Part shown: positions 9,501-17,731 of the stretch, piece after piece | Layout: every line of letters starts with the position of its first letter | How positions within the stretch are numbered: position 1 is the first letter of the stretch | NCBI GenBank assembly: GCA_900544025.1 | Contig: UQTM01000001.1 | Coordinates: 1 to 64,000 of the forward strand | Source: an uncultured Odoribacter sp. | Lineage (GTDB): Bacteria > Bacteroidota > Bacteroidia > Bacteroidales > Marinifilaceae | Direction of reading: 5' to 3' | Length of the DNA stretch: 64,000 bases | Made by a program: the position numbers and the translations under genes | Notes under the pieces: model-generated | What the model saw: the letters and a program-made list of their open reading frames with translations, nothing else | The model's database searches: none | Told to the model about the DNA's origin: nothing

Positions 9501-9517
9501 TCGATTCCATATCGAAG

Positions 9518-9553
9518 CGTCCTTATTTTCAATGTATATTGAAAATAAGGACG
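9518..9553 (+). terminator. Strong rho-independent terminator after pheT
   Basis: A 16-bp perfect stem (9518-9533 with 9538-9553), tetraloop, followed by TTTTC. It lies 17 bases past the pheT stop. Confidence 0.9.
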
Positions 9554-9616
9554 TTTTCTATTATAATAATTCCACTTTAAACTTTCTTTTCATTAAAATT
9601 ACACAAAAACATTTTA

Positions 9617-9624
9617 TATATTTG
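9617..9624 (+). promoter_or_regulatory. -7 promoter box for the S41 protease gene
   Basis: TATATTTG matches TAnnTTTG and is 20 bases before the ATG. No clear -33 element was seen at the usual distance. Confidence 0.5.
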
Positions 9625-9644
9625 AAAATTAAAAACACAATATA

Positions 9645-11084
9645 ATGAGATTCTATAAATTTTCCCTGTATAGCTTTTTATTGCTCCTTCTACTATCTGC
9701 TTGCCACGACGACAATAACGACCCGGAGCCCACCCCGCCGCCGGCAGAGCCGGAGCCGGAAAACCCGGTGATTGCCGACGCTTACACGCAAAGAGTAAAC
9801 AGCTTTATTTATCAGGCCATGAAAAGCTGTTACCTCTGGACAGATCAAATCCCGGAACTCGACCGGCAATATGAAACAGATCCGAAAGCCTATTTCAAAA
9901 AAATACTGACGCCGGACGACCGTTTCTCTGCAATCACCGACGATTTGCAAAGCCTGTTGAGCAGTACGGAGGGAATCGAGGAAACTTTCGGTTACTCGCT
10001 TGCCTACCAATGGGGAGATGAAGCTAAAACCAAAATAAGAGCGATCGTCGAATATGTTTACCCCAACTCTCCGGCTTCGCTTGCCGGAATCCAACGGGGC
10101 GATCTGATCGTGTCGCTAAACGGGCAAAATATCACGCAAACCAACATGGACGATCTGATTAATAACCCGAACATCAGCATCGGAGTGAGGAAATACCGGG
10201 ACGGGAAATATACCGATCCGGAAACCGTCGCTTTAGCCACGGCCATTGTCGAACAAAACCCGGTGCACACCCACAAAATAATAAATGCCGGAACGACAAA
10301 AGTAGGCTACCTGTTTTATTCCAGTTACATCGGAAAATTCAACAGTTCGCTCGACTCCGTATTCACGGCATTCAAAAATGCCGGAATTTCCGAGCTGATC
10401 CTTGACTTACGTTATAATTTAGGAGGCGATGAAGAAGCGGTTATCAATCTTTGCAGCCACATAGCCCCGGCTGCCGTATGCCAAAACAAAGAGCTGATCA
10501 TTCAAAAAGAATTCAACACCATTCAAACAGAATACAATAGGCAAGACAGTATAGATGCCAATGCTTATTTTACCGATTCCCTATTGAACGACAACCTCAA
10601 CCTTAGCCGGGTATTTATCTTAACTTCCAATCAAACTTACTCGGCCTCTGAAGTGACATTGGTCGGTCTCGATCCTTATATGGATGTCATCCGCATCGGC
10701 GAACGTACCGGAGGCAAATATACGGGAATGCAAATCCTGCCTGCTGTTGTTTACATAGGCAATTTTGCTTTTTTAGATCCGATTATCGGTAATTGGGCTC
10801 TTTATCCTATTGTACTGGAATATAAAAATAAAAACGGGGAAAATCCCAAAGGGGGACTTGCACCGGACTACAATATGAGCAGTTTTTATTTACCTATGGA
10901 ACCATTAGGCGATGAAAAAGATCCGCTGGTGGCTCGGGCTCTTGAGCTTATCACCGGAACAGTTCCGGCAACAACCCAGGCTTATAAGCGATTGAATACG
11001 CAGCAACCGTTTCGTCACAAAGCTTCGGTATTCGACGATATAAAAAAGAACTTCTTCGTAAGTAAAACGGCTATACAAAAATAA
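9645..11084 (+). CDS. S41-family (C-terminal processing-like) peptidase lipoprotein
   Basis: A 479-residue exported protein. The signal peptide ends in the lipobox LLSAC (Cys about residue 20), followed by an Asp/Asn- and Pro/Glu-rich linker, so it is probably a lipoprotein. A PDZ domain is visible about residues 105-190 (IVEYVYPNSPASLAGIQRGD). The S41 tail-specific protease domain follows. It has the conserved ELILDLRYNLGG strand and the nucleophile motif QTYSASEVTLVGL, where the Ser of SASE is the expected catalytic Ser, plus GERTGGKYTGM. The family cleaves misfolded or C-terminally tagged exported proteins; the substrate here is unknown. It is monocistronic between two terminators and shows no sign of truncation. 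Confidence 0.87.
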   Translation: MRFYKFSLYSFLLLLLLSACHDDNNDPEPTPPPAEPEPENPVIADAYTQRVNSFIYQAMKSCYLWTDQIPELDRQYETDPKAYFKKILTPDDRFSAITDDLQSLLSSTEGIEETFGYSLAYQWGDEAKTKIRAIVEYVYPNSPASLAGIQRGDLIVSLNGQNITQTNMDDLINNPNISIGVRKYRDGKYTDPETVALATAIVEQNPVHTHKIINAGTTKVGYLFYSSYIGKFNSSLDSVFTAFKNAGISELILDLRYNLGGDEEAVINLCSHIAPAAVCQNKELIIQKEFNTIQTEYNRQDSIDANAYFTDSLLNDNLNLSRVFILTSNQTYSASEVTLVGLDPYMDVIRIGERTGGKYTGMQILPAVVYIGNFAFLDPIIGNWALYPIVLEYKNKNGENPKGGLAPDYNMSSFYLPMEPLGDEKDPLVARALELITGTVPATTQAYKRLNTQQPFRHKASVFDDIKKNFFVSKTAIQK

Positions 11085-11188
11085 AAAGGTACAGCAAGCA
11101 ACGCATATCGTTACGGGTAATTCGTTACACACGTTTCCATATTTGCCTGTGGCCTATCCGTTAAGTCAGGCAAATAATACAAATATAA

Positions 11189-11220
11189 AACAGGGATTGA
11201 TCTATTCGTCAATCTCTGTT
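11189..11220 (+). terminator. Terminator for the S41 peptidase gene
   Basis: A 12-bp stem with one G-U pair (11189-11200 with 11209-11220), followed by TTTTATTTATT. A second 10-bp stem (11140-11176) precedes it and may assist or form a structured 3' end. Confidence 0.75.
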
Positions 11221-11442
11221 TTTTATTTATTCACTATCGGCTATAAACGCTCAAAAACACAGGTAAACCGACACGATAACTTCAGGCAAAGTTCCCGCAG
11301 GAAACGAACGGTGCTTATTTTTTATTTATAAGCAATACCGACACGGCATCGAAACAAAAAAGAAACAATTCCTTATCGATAACTTAAATAAATCTTCACA
11401 TTAAAAATAGGCTCTACACTTCCATATTTATACAAAAATTCT

Positions 11443-11450
11443 TAATTTTG
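11443..11450 (+). promoter_or_regulatory. -7 promoter box for the patatin gene
   Basis: TAATTTTG matches TAnnTTTG. It would give a leader of about 100 bases that carries three palindromes (11472-11483, 11496-11512, 11524-11538). Confidence 0.5.
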
Positions 11451-11495
11451 GAAACATGTAACAAGAAAGAGATTAATATTAATGCTTCCTGTTGC

Positions 11496-11538
11496 ATAAC
11501 AACATTTGTTATAAATCTTAATGATACGAATTTCGTAT
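11496..11538. repeat. Paired palindromes in the patatin-gene leader, possible operator
   Basis: ATAACAA-CAT-TTGTTAT (11496-11512) and ATACGAA-T-TTCGTAT (11524-11538) are both perfect with 7-base arms. ATTAATATTAAT (11472-11483) lies just before them. They sit between the -7 box and the start codon. The binding protein is unknown. Confidence 0.45.
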
Positions 11539-11557
11539 AGTTTTCCAAAGTAAGATT

Positions 11558-12349
11558 ATGGAAAGGGAAAAATATAAAATAGGTTTAGTGCTTGGCGGAG
11601 GCGGAGCCAGAGGATTTGCACATTTAGGAGTAGTCAAAGCTATGGAAGAATACAACATTTATCCCGAAATCATTTCAGGCACAAGTGCAGGAGCGATTAT
11701 CGGAGCCATGCTCGCCTCCGGGCATACGCCGGAAGAATGCCTGGAATTTTTTATGAACCGGAAGATATTGCAGTTCGCCCGCCCTACCGTATCTAAAAAG
11801 GGCATCCTCAACATGAGTGGCATGGAAGAACGCCTCAGCGAATTCATAAAAGTCAAAACCTTCGAAGAATTACAGATACCCTTGGTAATCACCGCAAGCG
11901 ATATCAATGCGGCAGTAGCGGTTCATTTCTCCCACGGCCCTTTGATTCCGACGGTTATCGCTTCCTCTTCCATTCCCGTCGTGTTCACTCCCAAAGAAAT
12001 CGACCACGTAGATTATGTGGACGGAGGTATTTTTATGAATCTGCCTGTCAGACCTATCCGTAAAAAATGTGAGACAGTGATTGCAGTGGAAATCAATTCG
12101 ATAGACCTGACGGCCAAAGTAACCAACATGGTCGGCATGGCTGCCCGTTCTTTCCATTTGGGAGTAGATCGCAATACAGACATTGATAAAACTTTATGCG
12201 ATATACTGATAGCCCCAACCCAAATGACGAAATACGGCATGTTCGATTTAGATCATGTGGCGGAAATTTACCAGCAAGGATATAGAGCGGCTAAAATCAT
12301 CCTGAAAAACTTCGTTGAAAGCCTGAACAGCCAGCAAGTAAGGGCATAA
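11558..12349 (+). CDS. Patatin-like phospholipase (bacterial NTE/RssA type)
   Basis: A 263-residue Ser-Asp dyad hydrolase. The oxyanion-hole loop LGGGGARGFAHLGV is at residues 12-25. The nucleophile elbow GTSAG puts Ser at residue 43. The second catalytic residue is in VDGG (Asp155). No signal peptide is seen, so it is cytoplasmic or membrane-associated. The family removes acyl chains from phospholipids or lysophospholipids; the true substrate is unknown. It ends five bases from the convergent inositol-monophosphatase stop, and the two 3' ends share one hairpin. The leader carries palindromes that suggest control. Confidence 0.9.
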   Translation: MEREKYKIGLVLGGGGARGFAHLGVVKAMEEYNIYPEIISGTSAGAIIGAMLASGHTPEECLEFFMNRKILQFARPTVSKKGILNMSGMEERLSEFIKVKTFEELQIPLVITASDINAAVAVHFSHGPLIPTVIASSSIPVVFTPKEIDHVDYVDGGIFMNLPVRPIRKKCETVIAVEINSIDLTAKVTNMVGMAARSFHLGVDRNTDIDKTLCDILIAPTQMTKYGMFDLDHVAEIYQQGYRAAKIILKNFVESLNSQQVRA

Positions 12350-12359
12350 TCCCTTACTT
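12336..12359. terminator. Bidirectional terminator made of both genes' last codons
   Basis: AAGTAAGGG (12336-12344), loop CATAAT, CCCTTACTT (12351-12359). The arms include the stop codons and final codons of the convergent patatin and inositol-monophosphatase genes. A T-rich stretch (TATCTTTTCTCC) follows on the plus strand; on the minus strand the tail is only weakly T-rich. Confidence 0.6.
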
Positions 12360-13121
12360 TATCTTTTCTCCGATCTTCTGCACGATCGTGGCATTTCCGG
12401 CAATAATGGAGATACCCCGGTCTTCCCGGAAAGAACGGACGATCCCTCCGGCCTCTTCTACCAATAAAGCCCCGGCACAGATGTCCCACGGATGCAAAGC
12501 AAGTTCCCAATACCCGTCTAAAAATCCGGCAGCGACACACGCCAGGTCATAGGCTGCCGAGCCCATGCGGCGGATACCTCTCAAACTCGGTAAAATAGAT
12601 ACCAGATTTCCGGCATTGTTATCGGAATTTACATCTTTATCGTACGGGAAACCTGTTCCCAGCACCGATTCTGCCAAAGCCGATTTCGCCGAAACCCGGA
12701 GTGATTTACCGTTTAAATAAGCTCCTCCTCCCTTTACAGCCGTATATAATTCATCGAAATAAGGAGCATACACGACACCTAAAACGGCTTCTCCTTTATA
12801 TTGCAATCCGATCGAAACGGTGAATACAGGCAACCCCTGACTAAAATTATTCGTCCCGTCCAAAGGATCGATCACCCACAGGTAATCGCCTGTCCCGGCA
12901 TGTGCGCCGCTCTCTTCTCCCAAAACCGCATGATCCGGAAAAAGCTTTTGGATCTGTTCCAGCAAAAAAGCTTCTCCCTGCTTATCGGCACGGGTAACGA
13001 CATCATAGATATTGGATTTCGTCTCTATTCCCAGATTCGTCCCCCTGAAATAGGAAAGATGTATTTTACCGACCTCTCTTGCCCATCCTATCGCAATCTC
13101 TTGTATTTGATTTAATTCCAT
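12354..13121 (-). CDS. suhB: Inositol monophosphatase family protein
   Basis: A 255-residue Mg2+-dependent phosphatase. Metal-binding motifs are in order: GEESGA (about residues 69-74), WVIDPLDGTNNFSQGLP (about 81-97), and WDICAGALLVEEAGG near residue 205. These are the three signatures of the IMPase/SuhB superfamily. The family dephosphorylates inositol-1-phosphate or other sugar phosphates such as 3'-phosphoadenosine phosphate; the sequence does not decide which. It is last in a tight minus-strand run with argS, flavin reductase, PHP phosphatase and TSCPD protein, 14 bases after the TSCPD gene. The symbol is by similarity. Confidence 0.88.
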   Translation of the reverse strand: MELNQIQEIAIGWAREVGKIHLSYFRGTNLGIETKSNIYDVVTRADKQGEAFLLEQIQKLFPDHAVLGEESGAHAGTGDYLWVIDPLDGTNNFSQGLPVFTVSIGLQYKGEAVLGVVYAPYFDELYTAVKGGGAYLNGKSLRVSAKSALAESVLGTGFPYDKDVNSDNNAGNLVSILPSLRGIRRMGSAAYDLACVAAGFLDGYWELALHPWDICAGALLVEEAGGIVRSFREDRGISIIAGNATIVQKIGEKIK

Positions 13122-13135
13122 TTTATCACATTATT

Positions 13136-13390
13136 TTATTGTTCCTGTATTTCGCGTAAAGCCCTGGTTAGCTGGTCAGGACAGGAAGTCCGTTTACTCC
13201 CGCACCGGACGCCTTCCAAACGGTCGATAACCTCCTCCACTTTCATCCCTCTTGCCAGTAATGAAATCCCCTGCAAATTTCCACTACATCCTCCTGTAAA
13301 ACAAATTTCCCGGATCACTCCGTCCTCTACGGTCACATCGATAGCCGACGAACAAACCGACGACGGTACAAAATGTAAGGTCTTCTTCAT
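13136..13390 (-). CDS. TSCPD domain protein (TIGR03905 type)
   Basis: An 84-residue protein. The name-giving TSCPDQLTRAL motif lies near the C-terminus, preceded by CFTGGCSGNLQGI and VRCGSKRTSC. Cysteines at CS, GGC, CG and SC could bind metal. The domain is also found at the end of some class II (NrdJ-type) ribonucleotide reductases, and as free-standing small proteins of unknown function such as this one. It lies 34 bases after the PHP phosphatase and 14 before the IMPase, so it is probably in the same operon. Confidence 0.85.
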   Translation of the reverse strand: MKKTLHFVPSSVCSSAIDVTVEDGVIREICFTGGCSGNLQGISLLARGMKVEEVIDRLEGVRCGSKRTSCPDQLTRALREIQEQ

Positions 13391-13424
13391 AATTCTCCTT
13401 TATTCTAAAAAATCGCTCCCTCCT

Positions 13425-14264
13425 CTATCCAATTTCAACATCTATCCACTTTCCCGCTTTTAATTCCCTTACAGTATGGAATCCGGCGTCTTTCAGCAAC
13501 TGCAAAGCCAGGGAACGGTTATCGTTCACCAATTCGGGAAAATGGGCATCCGAATTTACAAGCACAGGAATTTTCAATTCTTTCAGCAACCGAAAATGCC
13601 GTGCGGCAGGAAAAAAACACCCTTTCTTGGAATAGGCTTTCGTATTAACCTCTGCCATAAGCCCTTTCTCAGCAATAAAAGCAAAATAATCCTTCAACCT
13701 TTTATTAAACCACTCCTGTTCTTCCAAAAAAGGATCGCACAGGCAGGCATTATAGGAAATCTTATCCGCATGCCCTACAAAATCGAAACCTCCCAACTCC
13801 ACCATCCGCATAGAAGCATTGAAATAAGTATCCACCAAACGTTTCAAATCACCTTGAAAATGAGTGTTCAAAATCGCCTGAAAATTTTCCGGACTGGTAT
13901 CCGTATCGACAATTTCCCCGCACGGGGTATATACCAGATGAACAGAACCGATCCGGTAATCCAAAGGCAATTCCTGAAAATAAGCCATCGCAGGATTCTG
14001 TTCATCGTTCAGGTAGTCGATTTCCATTCCGGCATACAATTCGATCGTTCCCGCATACATCCTTTTCAACCGCTCCAATTCATCCAAATAAACCGGAACG
14101 TCACAGAATTTCAGCGTCCACCGGGTATCGAAAGGTAACGGAGCATGAGAAGACACCCCATAACTCGTAAAACCGGCTGCAATAGCCGATTTTACAAATT
14201 CCTCCATAGGAGCCTTTCCGTCGCAAAACGAACAATGGCTATGATAATTCGTAAGATTACTCAT
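13425..14264 (-). CDS. hisK: PHP-domain phosphatase, histidinol-phosphatase (HisK) family
   Basis: A 279-residue protein starting MSNLTNYHSHCSFCDGKAPM. The HSH near the start, the GHADKISY segment and the NSDAHFPE segment carry the metal-binding His and Asp residues of the PHP family. The class most like it removes phosphate from L-histidinol phosphate in histidine synthesis. No other his genes are nearby, so the physiological substrate is inferred. An in-frame start six codons upstream (14282) would overlap the flavin-reductase gene; I prefer the ATG at 14264, two bases past that gene's stop, because the PHP motif begins right after it. Confidence 0.8.
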   Translation of the reverse strand: MSNLTNYHSHCSFCDGKAPMEEFVKSAIAAGFTSYGVSSHAPLPFDTRWTLKFCDVPVYLDELERLKRMYAGTIELYAGMEIDYLNDEQNPAMAYFQELPLDYRIGSVHLVYTPCGEIVDTDTSPENFQAILNTHFQGDLKRLVDTYFNASMRMVELGGFDFVGHADKISYNACLCDPFLEEQEWFNKRLKDYFAFIAEKGLMAEVNTKAYSKKGCFFPAARHFRLLKELKIPVLVNSDAHFPELVNDNRSLALQLLKDAGFHTVRELKAGKWIDVEIG

Positions 14265-14266
14265 CC

Positions 14267-14788
14267 TTATTTCTTCTCCCACGCATTTACAATCTCGGCG
14301 ACATATACTTTATGATAATCTTTTCCGGGATAAACATCTTTCAGGATTTTGGGATCGATAAAAGCATCCGGATTCAAAAATTCAGCATACAGCTTTCTAC
14401 ATTCCAATACCAGACGTGCTTCCTTAAACGAAACATTTCCTTCCTCTGTCTTACAGGGGGTCAGTCCCGATGCCTCCACCTTGTCCGTATCCCGCCCGGA
14501 AACCGATCCGCATACCGTCAAAGCCGGACGATATTGTTCTTCAAAAAAAGAAAGAGTGAATTCATCGTTTTTCTCGATGAAACCGAAGGTATGGCGTTGG
14601 GGACGGATAAAAACAAATACCACCGGCTTATTCCATAAAAATCCAGCTCCTCCCCAACTGGCGGTCATCATATTGAAACCCGCCGGATCTCCGGCAGTCA
14701 CCAGCATCCATTTTTCACCGATCAATTTGATATAATTATCTGTAATCTCTTTCGGTTTTACCGACTGCATTTTTCCAATTTCTTCCAT
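14267..14788 (-). CDS. Flavin reductase-like FMN-binding protein (flavoredoxin type)
   Basis: A 173-residue protein. It has the split-barrel FMN-binding fold of the flavin reductase/flavoredoxin family, with MMTASWGGAGFLWNKPVVFVFIRPQRHTFGFIEK typical of the FMN phosphate and isoalloxazine contacts. LSFF and TPCKTEEG follow. Such proteins bind FMN and pass electrons, and are common in anaerobes. It lies about 70 bases after argS and directly before the PHP phosphatase. The electron donor and acceptor are not known. Confidence 0.85.
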   Translation of the reverse strand: MEEIGKMQSVKPKEITDNYIKLIGEKWMLVTAGDPAGFNMMTASWGGAGFLWNKPVVFVFIRPQRHTFGFIEKNDEFTLSFFEEQYRPALTVCGSVSGRDTDKVEASGLTPCKTEEGNVSFKEARLVLECRKLYAEFLNPDAFIDPKILKDVYPGKDYHKVYVAEIVNAWEKK

Positions 14789-14858
14789 TTTATCCTCCTT
14801 TTAAATCCTATAAAATTCCTGATCACCACTCCCGCATAGGCATATACTCTCTTGTTCC

Positions 14859-16646
14859 TTACATTCTTTCAGGCATCTCGATCCCCAGCATCCCCATGGC
14901 ATTTTTGATCGCTTCGCTACATTCTTTCGCCAACAGCAAGCGGAAATTCCTCACCGCAATGTCCTCTTCTTTCAAAATAGAGAAATCATGATAGAACTGG
15001 TTAAATTCCTTAGCCAACTCATAAGCATAATTTCCCAATAAAGCCGGACTGTAATTTTCTCCGGCCTCTTTTACTACTGCCGGTAATTTAGCGATCGATT
15101 TTATCAAATCCTGCTCCTTATCGGAAAGAGTAATGTGTATATCCGCTGCGCCCGCCTGAATACCGGCTTCCTCTGCTTTACGCAAAATCGACTTGATCCG
15201 GGCATAGGTATATTGGATGAAAGGCCCTGTGTTTCCATTAAAATCGATTGATTCTTTAGGATTGAACATCATGGTTTTCTTCGGATCTACCTTCAATATA
15301 AAATATTTCAATGCCCCTAAAGCCACTTTCCGGTAAACATCCTCTGCCTCCTCTTCGCTATATCCTTCCAGTTTTCCCAATTCTTTCGAAGTCTCCCGGG
15401 CTGTATTGATCATCTCTGCCATCAGGTCGTCGGCATCTACGACCGTCCCTTCCCGCGATTTCATTTTTCCTTCCGGCAATTCCACCATTCCATAAGACAA
15501 ATGGCGAATTTTATCCGCCCAATCGAATCCCAATTTCTTACATATCAGCGACAATACCTGAAAATGATAATTTTGTTCATTCCCCACTACATAGATCATC
15601 TCGTCTATACTGAATTCGTTAAAACGGTCGTAAGCCGTCCCGATATCCTGCGTCATATACACCGAAGTACCATCGTCCCGGAGCAGCAACTTATGATCCA
15701 GCCCGTCTCCGGTCAGATCGGCCCACACACTTCCCGTCTCTTTCCGGTAAAGCACTCCGTCCGCCAAACCTTTCAGCACGATATCTCTTCCCTTTTTATA
15801 GGTTTGCGATTCAAAATACACCTTATCGAACCCCACTCCCATCAATTTATAAGTCTCGTCGAAACCTTTCAAAACCCAGTCGTTCATCGTACGCCACAGG
15901 CTGACGGTATCCTCATCCCCGGCTTCCCATTTCCGAAGCATTTCCTGAGCTTCAAGCAAAATAGGCGCATTTTTCTTTGCCTCTTCCTCGTCCATGCCCT
16001 GCTCCATCAGCTTATTGATCTCCGCTTTATATTCCTTATCGAAACGAACGTAATAATCACCCACAAAATGGTCTCCTTTCATCCCCGTGCTCTCCGGCGT
16101 GGCTCCATCGGCAAATTTTTTCCAGGCGATCATACTCTTACAAATATGAATACCCCGGTCGTTCACCAGATTTACCATTTTTACGTCATGTCCGTTCGCC
16201 TTTTGAATTTCCGACACCGACCACCCCAGTAAATTATTGCGAATATGTCCCAAGTGTAAAGGCTTGTTCGTATTCGGCGAAGAATATTCGATCATATACG
16301 AGCTTCCGCTTTTTTCTTTCCGGTAACCGTATTTCTCTTCCCGGGCAACTTCGTTCAGCACTCCCAGCCAATAAGCCGATGAAATTTCAATATTCAAAAA
16401 TCCTTTCACAACATTATAATCCTTGATCTCATCGATATGTTCCCGCAGGTAATCTCCCAGCTGTTTCGCCGTTTCTTCAGGAGATTTTTTAGAAAAACGG
16501 GTAAAAGGAAAAACCACTACGGTCAAATCCCCGGCAAACTCTTTACGGGTTGCCTGCAACTGTATATTTCCTGCTTCCACATCAGCGCCGTAGCACTGTT
16601 TCACTGCTTCGATTACCTTTGAAGTCAATAAACTTTCTATGCTCAT
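14859..16646 (-). CDS. argS: Arginyl-tRNA synthetase
   Basis: A 595-residue class Ia synthetase charging tRNA-Arg. The N-terminal additional domain covers roughly residues 1-110. The HIGH-type motif is in SSPNTNKPLHLGHIRNN (about 123-139). The KMSKS equivalent is KMKSREG (about 402). The C-terminal DALR anticodon-binding domain includes YTYARIKSILRKA and ends MLGIEMPERM. Full length. It is first of a minus-strand run of five genes. Its leader has a 16-base perfect palindrome (16678-16693) just downstream of a -7 box. Confidence 0.97.
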   Translation of the reverse strand: MSIESLLTSKVIEAVKQCYGADVEAGNIQLQATRKEFAGDLTVVVFPFTRFSKKSPEETAKQLGDYLREHIDEIKDYNVVKGFLNIEISSAYWLGVLNEVAREEKYGYRKEKSGSSYMIEYSSPNTNKPLHLGHIRNNLLGWSVSEIQKANGHDVKMVNLVNDRGIHICKSMIAWKKFADGATPESTGMKGDHFVGDYYVRFDKEYKAEINKLMEQGMDEEEAKKNAPILLEAQEMLRKWEAGDEDTVSLWRTMNDWVLKGFDETYKLMGVGFDKVYFESQTYKKGRDIVLKGLADGVLYRKETGSVWADLTGDGLDHKLLLRDDGTSVYMTQDIGTAYDRFNEFSIDEMIYVVGNEQNYHFQVLSLICKKLGFDWADKIRHLSYGMVELPEGKMKSREGTVVDADDLMAEMINTARETSKELGKLEGYSEEEAEDVYRKVALGALKYFILKVDPKKTMMFNPKESIDFNGNTGPFIQYTYARIKSILRKAEEAGIQAGAADIHITLSDKEQDLIKSIAKLPAVVKEAGENYSPALLGNYAYELAKEFNQFYHDFSILKEEDIAVRNFRLLLAKECSEAIKNAMGMLGIEMPERM

Positions 16647-16677
16647 ATTCTAATTTTATGATATTGATTTCCGAATT

Positions 16678-16693
16678 ATGTGTTTAAACACAT
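16678..16693. repeat. 16-bp perfect palindrome in the argS leader
   Basis: ATGTGTTTAAACACAT reads the same on both strands. It lies between the argS -7 box (16700-16707) and the argS start, right around the expected transcription start, a typical repressor position. Confidence 0.5.
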
Positions 16694-16699
16694 GTCCCG

Positions 16700-16707
16700 C
16701 AAAAATA
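16700..16707 (-). promoter_or_regulatory. -7 promoter box for argS
   Basis: On the minus strand TATTTTTG matches TAnnTTTG, about 55 bases before the argS start codon. The -33 element is not obvious. Confidence 0.5.
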
Positions 16708-16784
16708 CAATTATTTGACGAAACAATTTAAAATACGGAAAGTTATTCACACTCCATTCTACAAAAAAAGTAACTAATTTTTTA

Positions 16785-16792
16785 TACTTTTG
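16785..16792 (+). promoter_or_regulatory. -7 promoter box for mscS
   Basis: TACTTTTG matches TAnnTTTG, about 50 bases before the mscS start. No good -33 match at 19-21 bases. Confidence 0.5.
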
Positions 16793-16841
16793 AACTCAAA
16801 TTATCACTATTTTAATAAACAATCTTTAACAGCGACTAATT

Positions 16842-17681
16842 ATGGAAGAAGTTCTCAGTTCAACCTCAACCCTATCCTGGGATGTATTCATTAGTAAAAT
16901 GATCGACTTAGGGATATCGCTCGGCTCTAAACTGCTGATCGCCCTGGTAATCTTTATCATCGGCCGCTGGCTGGTGAAAAGAATATTACGCCTTACCTGT
17001 ACAATCATGCAAAAAAGGCAAGTGGAAGCTTCTTTATACTCTTTCGTCAGAAGCCTCGTCGGCATTACACTCAACTTTGTATTGCTCATCACCATTATCA
17101 GCGTATTGGGCATTGAAACCAGCTCCTTTATCGCTTTGTTCGCTTCCGCCGGTGTAGCCATCGGTATGGCATTGAGCGGAACGTTACAGAACTTTGCCGG
17201 AGGGGTTATGATCTTATTATTCAAACCTTTTAAAGTAGGCGATACGATCGAAGCACAGGGACAAAGCGGAAAAGTAAAAGAAATACAGATTTTCAATACC
17301 CTGATTACCACTCCCGACAACAAACTGATCATCATTCCCAACGGAGGATTATCTACCGGAATCATGAAAAACTATTCCAAAGAACCTACCCGGCGGGTGG
17401 ATTGGGAATTCGGGATCGGATACGGCGACAGCTACGATAAAGCCAAAGCCGTGATCGATAAGCTGCTCGCTTCCGACAGTAGGGTATTGCAAGACCCGGC
17501 TTGGTTTATCGCTTTAACTTCTTTGGGAGAAAGCTCGGTAAACATCGTTGTCCGTGCCTGGGTGAATGCCCCCGATTATTGGGATGTTTATTTCAATCTG
17601 AACGAAAAAGTATATAAAACCTTTGCAGAAGAAGGACTTAACATTCCTTTCCCTCAACTGGATGTACATTTACATCAATAA
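16842..17681 (+). CDS. mscS: Small-conductance mechanosensitive channel, MscS family
   Basis: A 279-residue inner-membrane channel that releases solutes during osmotic downshock. Three N-terminal helices are visible: about 20-45, 60-85, and the pore-lining TM3 with SAGVAIGMALSGTLQNFAGG around residues 105-125. TM3 has the Gly/Ala packing pattern of MscS. The beta domain follows (FKVGDTIEAQGQSGKVKEI, then NTLITTPDNKLIIIPNGGL), and then the alpha/beta cytoplasmic domain. It ends FPQLDVHLHQ, the usual MscS end. Length is as for E. coli MscS. It is monocistronic, with its own promoter and a hairpin after it. Confidence 0.95.
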   Translation: MEEVLSSTSTLSWDVFISKMIDLGISLGSKLLIALVIFIIGRWLVKRILRLTCTIMQKRQVEASLYSFVRSLVGITLNFVLLITIISVLGIETSSFIALFASAGVAIGMALSGTLQNFAGGVMILLFKPFKVGDTIEAQGQSGKVKEIQIFNTLITTPDNKLIIIPNGGLSTGIMKNYSKEPTRRVDWEFGIGYGDSYDKAKAVIDKLLASDSRVLQDPAWFIALTSLGESSVNIVVRAWVNAPDYWDVYFNLNEKVYKTFAEEGLNIPFPQLDVHLHQ

Positions 17682-17703
17682 AGCCATTCCCCAGGAATAA
17701 ACA

Positions 17704-17731
17704 AACCCGGTATAATAAAATATACCGGGTT
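17704..17731. terminator. Terminator hairpin between mscS and the crp-like gene
   Basis: An 11-bp perfect stem (AACCCGGTATA with TATACCGGGTT), 6-base loop. On the minus strand it is followed by TGTTTATTCC. On the plus strand the tail (CATCATACA) is poor in T. It can end mscS transcripts but looks better suited to transcripts arriving on the minus strand. Confidence 0.7.

Larger units (their letters stand above)
11085..11557. other. 473-base intergenic region with hairpins, no credible gene
   Basis: It holds two hairpins after the S41 gene (stems 11140-11149 with 11167-11176, and 11189-11200 with 11209-11220), an AT-rich stretch, a -7 box at 11443-11450, and three short palindromes ahead of the patatin gene. 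The 62-codon frame starting near 11143 has no family resemblance and overlaps the terminator hairpins, so it is not called. Confidence 0.6.

Noticed and set aside
11143..11331. 62-codon plus-strand frame
   Set aside because: Contains the two terminator hairpins of the S41 gene; no protein features.
15501..16232. 243-codon plus-strand open frame
   Set aside because: Antisense to argS; His/Ile-rich composition with no domain pattern, as expected for the reverse strand of a coding gene.
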